In this document: positions 18,719 through 23,290 of the stretch, piece after piece
Layout: each line of letters starts with the position of its first letter
How positions within the stretch are numbered: the first letter of the stretch is position 1
NCBI GenBank assembly: GCA_964432995.1
Contig: CAYSPU010000071.1
Location: 1 to 23,290 of the forward strand
DNA length: 23,290 nt
Reading direction: 5' to 3'
Source: CAYSPU01 sp964432995
Lineage (GTDB): Bacteria; Verrucomicrobiota; Verrucomicrobiia; Limisphaerales; JAHDYP01
The notes under the pieces: model-generated
What the model was told of the DNA's origin: nothing
Database searches by the model: none
Seen by the model: only the letters and a program-made list of their open reading frames with translations
Position numbers and translations under genes: made by a program

Positions 18719-19759
18719 ATGCTGACTCAGGAAGCCATCTTGGACGCCCTGCGCGGCGTGCGCTACCCCGGCTACTCGCGCGACGTCGTGTCGTTCGGCC
18801 TTGTCAAAGAAGTGATCGTGACCGGCAACGCCACCACGGTGGACCTGCAGTTGACCGGCGGATCCCCCGAAGTGGCCGCGGAAATCCGCGCCGATTGCGA
18901 ACGCGTCCTCCGCGCCCTGCCCGGGGCGAAGGAAGTCACCGTGAATGTGCGGATGCCGTCCGCCGCCGGGCCGGCCGCCACCGACCCGTGGGCCAACCAG
19001 AAACGCGTGCCCGGCGTCCAACGCGTCATCGCCATCGCCTCCGGCAAAGGCGGCGTCGGCAAGTCCACCGTGGCCGTGAACCTCGCCTGCGCCCTCCGGC
19101 TTCTCGGTCTGCGGATCGGTTTGCTCGATTGCGACATCTACGGGCCGACGATCCCGCTGATGATGGGCGTCCGGGAGCGGCCCACGGTCAGCGACGACGA
19201 GAAACTGGTGCCGCTGCTGAGCCATGGCGTGAAGCTGATGAGCATCGGCTTCCTGATCGATGACGACCAACCGGTGATCTGGCGCGGACCGCTGATCGTC
19301 AAGACCATCCAGCAGTTCCTCATGCAGGTGGCCTGGGCCGAACTCGATTACCTGCTGGTGGATTTGCCACCGGGAACCGGCGACGCCCAGCTCACCCTCT
19401 GCCAAACCGTCCCGCTCGACGGCGGCATCATCGTCACCACCCCGCAGGAAGCGTCGCTCGGCGTCGTCCGCAAAGGCCTCGCCATGTTCCAGAAGGTTGA
19501 GGTCCCGATCCTGGGCATCATCGAAAACATGAGCTACTTCACGGCCCCGGGCGGCCAGCGAGTTGAGATCTTCGGACACGGCGGCGGCGCCGCCGAGGCC
19601 CGGCGCCAGAACGTGCCGTTCCTGGGCGAGATACCGTTGTTCACCGAGATCCGGGAAAGCGGGGACCGGGGCATTCCGGTGGTGGTATCGCGCCCCAACG
19701 AACCCAGCAGCCAGGCCTTCGTGCGCATCGCCGAGGAACTGCGCCGCACCACTGGGTAA
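18719..19759 (+). CDS. apbC: Mrp/ApbC iron-sulfur cluster carrier ATPase
   Basis: Mrp/ApbC proteins are cytosolic P-loop ATPases that carry or insert iron-sulfur clusters. The 346-residue product starts with a MIP18/DUF59 domain (about 1-80). The ATPase core follows: deviant Walker A SGKGGVGKST (108-117), LLDCDIYGPTIPLMMG, a Walker B-like region LVDLPPGTGDAQLTL, and TTPQEASLGVVRKGLAMF. The usual CPxC cluster-binding pair after ENMSYF is missing; the sequence reads ENMSYFTAPGG (269-279). Some bacterial Mrp proteins also lack it. The ATG at 18719 lies 144 bp after the S9 peptidase gene. Cotranscription is possible, but functional linkage is not suggested. Confidence 0.93.
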   Translation: MLTQEAILDALRGVRYPGYSRDVVSFGLVKEVIVTGNATTVDLQLTGGSPEVAAEIRADCERVLRALPGAKEVTVNVRMPSAAGPAATDPWANQKRVPGVQRVIAIASGKGGVGKSTVAVNLACALRLLGLRIGLLDCDIYGPTIPLMMGVRERPTVSDDEKLVPLLSHGVKLMSIGFLIDDDQPVIWRGPLIVKTIQQFLMQVAWAELDYLLVDLPPGTGDAQLTLCQTVPLDGGIIVTTPQEASLGVVRKGLAMFQKVEVPILGIIENMSYFTAPGGQRVEIFGHGGGAAEARRQNVPFLGEIPLFTEIRESGDRGIPVVVSRPNEPSSQAFVRIAEELRRTTG

Positions 19760-19942
19760 CCTCCACCGGACAACCCCTCGAAGCACCACGTGACACTCGG
19801 CGGGTGGGGCCCAGAAAGAGGGGAGCAGGGGTTCAAGGTTTGGTGATCCGTGTTCTTCGTTCACAGTTTGTCCGGCACCCCCATCCGTGAACCAACCCTG
19901 AACCTCCCAACCTCCGAACCGTGAACCTCCCGCCCCCGCCGC
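19760..19942. repeat. Convergent intergenic spacer with short GTGAACC-type repeats
   Basis: Between the ends of the Mrp and permease genes, the segment about 19880-19935 contains several imperfect copies of a (C)CGTGAACC or CCTGAACCTCCC unit. No gene is visible. No clear bidirectional terminator hairpin was found. Confidence 0.4.
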
Positions 19943-21295
19943 TCACGTCTGCTCGCCTCCAACCCGTTTCTTGAGAAGGTCGAGGAGGACGGCGCCGAGG
20001 ATGACCAGACCGAGGACGACCTTTTGGGTGTAGCTCTGGACGCCGGTGAGGTTCATGCCGTTGTTGATGACGCCGATGATGAAGGCGCCGATCAGCGTGC
20101 CGAAGATGCGCCCGGACCCGCCGCTCAGGCTGGTGCCGCCGACCACCACGGCCGCGATGACGTAGAGTTCATTGGCCAGGCCATACGTGGGCGCACCGGT
20201 CTTCAACTGCGAGGTGAGCACGACCCCGCCGAGTCCGGCCAGCGCGCCGCACAACGTGTAGGCGGCCAGCAACACCCGCGGCACATTCACCCCGCAGAGC
20301 CGGGCCGTCTCCACGTTGCTGCCCACGGCGTAGATGTGGCGGCCAAACACCGTCCGCGCCATGAGCAGATGCGCCGCGACATACAAGCCCAGCATCAGGA
20401 CCACGGCGTGGGGAATGCCGAAGAGACCGGTCCCCCGGCCGAGCCACGTGAACGAGTCCGGCACCTCGTAAATCGAACCGCCGCGCGCCAGGATGTAAGC
20501 CAGACCGCTGGCCACCTGCATCACGGCCAACGTCGCAATGAACGGCGGAATCCGAAACACCGTGATCATCACCCCGGAGAACAAACCGGAGAGCGCACAG
20601 GCCAGGATTCCGCCCAGACTGCACAGCACCAGGGCCGGCGACCCCGCTTCGACCCCCCCGCCGAAATCGCGGATCCCCAGCGTCGTGACGACGGCGGCCA
20701 AGGCGATCAGGCTGCCGACGGAAAGATCGATGCCACCGGTGATGATGACCATGGTCATGCCGATGGCGAGGATGGCGACCACGGCGATCTGGTTGGCGAC
20801 GTTGAGGAGATTGTCGCGCTGGAGGAAGGTGGCCCACCGGTAACTGGTTGGCGTGATCAGCCGGGCTTGACCCAGCGCGGGGAACTTCGCGTTCAATCCC
20901 TCGAAGACCGTCCAGGCGGCGCACTCCGGCGTGGTGGCGATCCAGTGCAACAGCCGGCCGGCGTCGGCCCGCCGCTGCAGCGCCTGTCGGGCATCGCGCG
21001 GTTCGCCATGCACCGTGGCCACGATCTCGAATCCGGAGGCCTGCAACCGCTCGGCCAGAGCGGTCGCGAATGCCGCATCGTCTTCCACCTTGCGTCCCAC
21101 GATCAGGACGGAGCGCTCGCCTTGGGGAGCGGCCTGCAGGCGGGCGGCCACGCTGTCAGCGGCGGCGCGCCCGACCGGGTGCTGCTCTTGCCACGTGGCC
21201 CAAGAGTAGTAGGCGCAGAGCAGCACCAGCACCCCCGCCATGCCGTAGTGGTTCCAGGCGTGAACCAGCGATTCGCGCAAGCCGGGCATGTTCAT
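19943..21295 (-). CDS. Ribose/sugar-type ABC transporter permease with extra N-terminal domain
   Basis: This is an inner-membrane permease of the RbsC/BPD_transp_2 family: GMTMVIITGGIDLSVGSLIAL (from residue 179), FRIPPFIATLAVM, VFGRHIYAVGSN and GGSGRIFGTLIGA are diagnostic. From the ATG at 21295 the protein is 450 residues, about 120 longer than usual RbsC. The excess lies between the first membrane helix (about 19-33) and the permease core (from about 160). It reads as an alpha/beta domain (SVLIVGR, ASGFEIVATV, LLHWIATTPECAAW, ARLITP) recalling half of a type I periplasmic binding protein. Being after helix 1, it would face the periplasm. The frame continues open upstream of 21295, but without recognisable protein. 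The binding-protein gene lies 364 bp upstream; no ATPase gene is present. Confidence 0.9.
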   Translation of the reverse strand: MNMPGLRESLVHAWNHYGMAGVLVLLCAYYSWATWQEQHPVGRAAADSVAARLQAAPQGERSVLIVGRKVEDDAAFATALAERLQASGFEIVATVHGEPRDARQALQRRADAGRLLHWIATTPECAAWTVFEGLNAKFPALGQARLITPTSYRWATFLQRDNLLNVANQIAVVAILAIGMTMVIITGGIDLSVGSLIALAAVVTTLGIRDFGGGVEAGSPALVLCSLGGILACALSGLFSGVMITVFRIPPFIATLAVMQVASGLAYILARGGSIYEVPDSFTWLGRGTGLFGIPHAVVLMLGLYVAAHLLMARTVFGRHIYAVGSNVETARLCGVNVPRVLLAAYTLCGALAGLGGVVLTSQLKTGAPTYGLANELYVIAAVVVGGTSLSGGSGRIFGTLIGAFIIGVINNGMNLTGVQSYTQKVVLGLVILGAVLLDLLKKRVGGEQT

Positions 21296-21659
21296 GCGAT
21301 GCTCACTCTCATTCCAGGCCCTGGGTCCATCTCCATGAAACGGCGCGTCGGAGGTTGGCAAGCCGGCGAGTCGGCGTCGCTCCCTTCCATGAATCCCCCT
21401 ACCCAATCTGGGATACCACTTCGCAGGAAAATGGACTCCGGAGCGGTCCGGCCTTTGTCGCCACCTTGGTCGAGGGTTGCCGGGTAAGGCGACAACGGTA
21501 TCGACGAAGGTGGCGACCATGCGGTGGGGGGCGGGAGTTCTCTGGGTAACCGTGGCGCCGACATTCCTGTCGGCGTCATGCCGGCTGGAAAGCCGGCGCT
21601 ACGCGGTTCATGGCCACAACGCGCATCCGACCGCTGGAGACCGCCATCGCTTCGCCCCC
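21296..21659. other. Gap between binding-protein and permease genes
   Basis: About 360 bases lie where an rbsA-type ATPase gene would often be expected. No coding sequence is supported on either strand. The stretch contains the double-hairpin repeat at 21556-21597. Confidence 0.5.
21556..21597. repeat. Double-hairpin intergenic repeat
   Basis: CGCCGAC/GTCGGCG (21556-21575, loop ATTCCT) is followed four bases later by GCCGGCT/AGCCGGC (21580-21597, loop GGAA). Both stems are perfect 7-bp. The pair and its flanks resemble an intergenic repeat I associate with Verrucomicrobia genomes. That is from memory and needs a genome-wide search. It lies 63 bp after the binding-protein stop, so it may also end or stabilise that transcript. 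Confidence 0.55.
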
Positions 21660-22613
21660 TCATTTCAACGTCGGATCCTTCTCCGCATCCGCCTGGCGAT
21701 AGAGCTGCGTCGGAATCAGCGTCTCCGGGGGCACGTCCTCGCCGGCCAGGTATTGGACGATGTTGCGCGCGGCGGCGCGCCCGATGCGATCCGGGAACTG
21801 GATGGGATCGGCATACAGCTCGCCCTTCTTGATCGCCTGCCGGCCTTCGGGCATGCCGTCGAAGCCCACGACCTTGACGCGGTTCAGGCAGCCGGCCTTC
21901 TCGAGAGCGGCCACCGCGCCCAGCGCCGACGGGTCGTTGATGGCGAAAATACCATCGAGATCGGGGTGGGCCTGGAGAAGGTCCTCAGCCGTCTTGAACG
22001 ATTTGTCCTTGGTCCCGCCCCCGGGGAGTTTGGCAATCACCTCGATGGTCACGCCCTGCTCGCGTTTCTGGCGGGCAAGCTCCTCCTCGAAGCCTTGCGT
22101 GCGGAGAATCACCGACTCGACCTCGGGATGGTCCAGGATGGCGACCTTGCCTTTGCCGCCGAGCGCCTCGATCAGTGCCTGGGCGGCAAGGCGGCCGCCC
22201 CCGCGGTTGTCGGTGGCGACATGGCTGACGACCTTCACACCTGGGGCCAGGGCGGCGATGTCCGCGGTGAACACCGGGATTCCGGCCCGATTCGCCTCCT
22301 GAATGGCGGTGCCGACCGCTTTCGAGTCGCAGGGCGAAAGGACAATGGCGTCGACGCGGCGGACGATGAAATCCGCGACCTGGTTGCGTTGCTTGGCGGC
22401 GTCGAATTCGCCGGCCGTCAGCAGAACGTCCATTCCATGCTTGGCGGCCTCGTCTTTGAGGGCGTCGCCGAGGTCTTTGAAGAATGGGTTGGTGAGGGTG
22501 AGCAACGAGACGCCGATGGTGGCTTTGGGTTTCTTGTCGGCCGCCGGGCCGGAGGGCGCGGGCAGGAGCAGGCCGCAGAAGAGGGCGCCGGCGAGGAGCA
22601 CGCGGGTTCTCAT
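21660..22613 (-). CDS. Ribose/sugar-type ABC transporter substrate-binding protein
   Basis: This is a periplasmic type I binding protein of the RbsB family. The 317-residue product has a signal peptide (RTRVLLAGALFCGLLLPAPSGPA) and then IGVSLLTLTNPFFKDLGDAL. DAIVLSPCDSKAVGTAI, GIPVFTADI, HVATDNRGGGRLAAQAL, DGIFAINDPSALGAVAAL and VVGFDGMPEGRQAI are the canonical hinge and ligand-site blocks. Length is normal. The ligand is probably a sugar but cannot be specified. The ATG at 22613 begins the signal peptide; the frame is open much further upstream, but that part looks non-coding. The permease gene follows after a 364-bp gap. Confidence 0.93.
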   Translation of the reverse strand: MRTRVLLAGALFCGLLLPAPSGPAADKKPKATIGVSLLTLTNPFFKDLGDALKDEAAKHGMDVLLTAGEFDAAKQRNQVADFIVRRVDAIVLSPCDSKAVGTAIQEANRAGIPVFTADIAALAPGVKVVSHVATDNRGGGRLAAQALIEALGGKGKVAILDHPEVESVILRTQGFEEELARQKREQGVTIEVIAKLPGGGTKDKSFKTAEDLLQAHPDLDGIFAINDPSALGAVAALEKAGCLNRVKVVGFDGMPEGRQAIKKGELYADPIQFPDRIGRAAARNIVQYLAGEDVPPETLIPTQLYRQADAEKDPTLK

Positions 22614-22698
22614 GGCGGAGAAGGTAGAGAGACCGGCGGCGGCTGGCAATGGTGGCTTGGGAACTCGGATCCTCGCGCAAATGGCGCTGTAACACCAC

Positions 22699-22730
22699 TT
22701 CGCATGAAAGGTATGTTCGCATGAAAGGTA
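22699..22730. repeat. Exact 15-bp direct repeat upstream of the binding-protein gene
   Basis: TTCGCATGAAAGGTA occurs at 22699-22713 and again at 22716-22730, identical, with two bases between (17-bp period). It lies 86-117 bp upstream of the sugar-binding-protein start, a plausible place for a regulator site. Confidence 0.6.
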
Positions 22731-22924
22731 GGGCGACCTCTCCGAGGGCGCCGAAGGACGGCGGATCAGCAAGTCGGCATCATGGACTGCACGGGCATCC
22801 AACCGTCGGACGTCGTCGCTCCCCAGGAACCCCGTTGGAGGTACGCCCGGCCTCGGGCGCAGGGAGCACCGCAGCGGAGCAGCGTTGCGATTTCCGGGGG
22901 CGCTTCCTGGAGCGGGTGAGTCTC

Positions 22925-22965
22925 TGCGGCCGGACCGCCCGCCGTCCCGGCGGGCAGCGGCCGCA
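22925..22965. repeat. Strong 41-base two-part hairpin
   Basis: The outer arms TGCGGCCG (22925-22932) and CGGCCGCA (22958-22965) pair perfectly. Inside them GCCCGCCG (22937-22944) and CGGCGGGC (22948-22955) pair perfectly around a 3-base loop. That makes 16 GC-rich pairs with a small asymmetric internal loop. It is too GC-rich and lacks a T-run, so it looks like a REP-type element more than a terminator. Confidence 0.5.
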
Positions 22966-23290
22966 CCCGCCGAACGCGCTCCCGAACCCACCAGAGCCGA
23001 ACCCCCAGGGTGCCGATGCGAAACAAAGCAACGGGATGGGTGCGGAGAGACGATGCCCGGGTTCGGCTTCGCCCCCGACAGCCTTCGTTTCTTTGCTACT
23101 TGGTTGTTGGTCCCCCGGACCTGGAACAGAAGCACGCCAAGGGCCGCAGAGAAACTGGTTTCCCCGGCCGCACTCACTTCGCGGTCCTTCGCGACCCGTG
23201 GGGATTTGGGGTCAGCCGCGAAAAGGGGCAGAAGACGCAAAAGAGACGGCCTGAACGTTCGTTGTCCGCACAAGGACGCATGTCCGGCCC

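Larger units (their letters stand above)
22614..23290. other. Long non-coding stretch with repeats upstream of the binding-protein gene
   Basis: Nearly 680 bases contain long open frames on both strands, but none with protein-like composition; they are Arg/Pro/Gly-rich as expected of random GC-rich DNA. The stretch holds a 15-bp direct repeat, a 41-base hairpin, and near the right edge a purine-rich segment (about 23110-23250) like intergenic repeats I associate with this phylum. No RNA gene was recognised. Confidence 0.5.

Noticed and set aside
22649..23254. Open plus-strand frame of about 200 codons near the right end
   Set aside because: It is rich in Arg, Pro and Gly with no domain or plausible start site, and overlaps repeats and a large hairpin.

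Overview
The window is GC-rich, densely packed bacterial DNA and most likely belongs to the Verrucomicrobia (a Pedosphaera/Limisphaera-type lineage). This assignment is inferred from gene content and style: a prepilin-like protein with an H-X9-DG motif beside a sulfatase, a long-form B12-dependent ribonucleotide reductase, a VHL-domain S9 peptidase, scattered hairpin repeats and few strong ribosome binding sites. No phylogenetic marker was searched.

Layout. Positions 1-1293 (minus) hold the N-terminal 431 codons of nrdJ, cut by the window edge, with two NrdR-box-like sites upstream. A secreted GH127 (beta-L-arabinofuranosidase type) enzyme follows on plus (1796-4171). Three tiny reading frames overlap as ATGA (4318-4912); the last looks truncated beside a chimeric istB remnant (4977-5756). 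Next are a divergent thymidylate synthase (5797-6633) and the minus-strand housekeeping run recF-tig-leuB (10262 down to 6630).

Positions 10366-13059 look like an accessory patch. It holds a damaged D12-class adenine methylase (DPPC instead of DPPY, N-terminus lost), an AAA/DUF4143 ATPase with a clear dyad operator, a 21-bp tandem repeat and a dead integrase-type transposase. The patch abuts the 3' end of a tRNA-His(GTG) gene, which has its own promoter.

Positions 13437-18574 are a probable operon: prepilin-like protein, arylsulfatase, then an S9 (DPP-IV-like) peptidase with an inserted VHL beta domain. Mrp/ApbC follows (18719-19759). On minus, 22613-19943 carries a ribose-type ABC binding protein and permease with no ATPase gene between them; the permease has an unusual insert of about 120 residues after its first membrane helix. 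The last ~680 bases contain repeats and hairpins and no convincing gene.

The most interesting observation is the VHL domain in the S9 peptidase. It aligns without gaps to human pVHL across the hydroxyproline pocket and keeps the residues matching W88, Y98, H115 and W117 (S111 is Thr). The same window encodes a GH127 enzyme, a family known to act on hydroxyproline-linked beta-L-arabinofuranosides. A role in degrading hydroxyproline-rich glycoproteins or collagen-like substrates is a testable inference, not a demonstrated fact.
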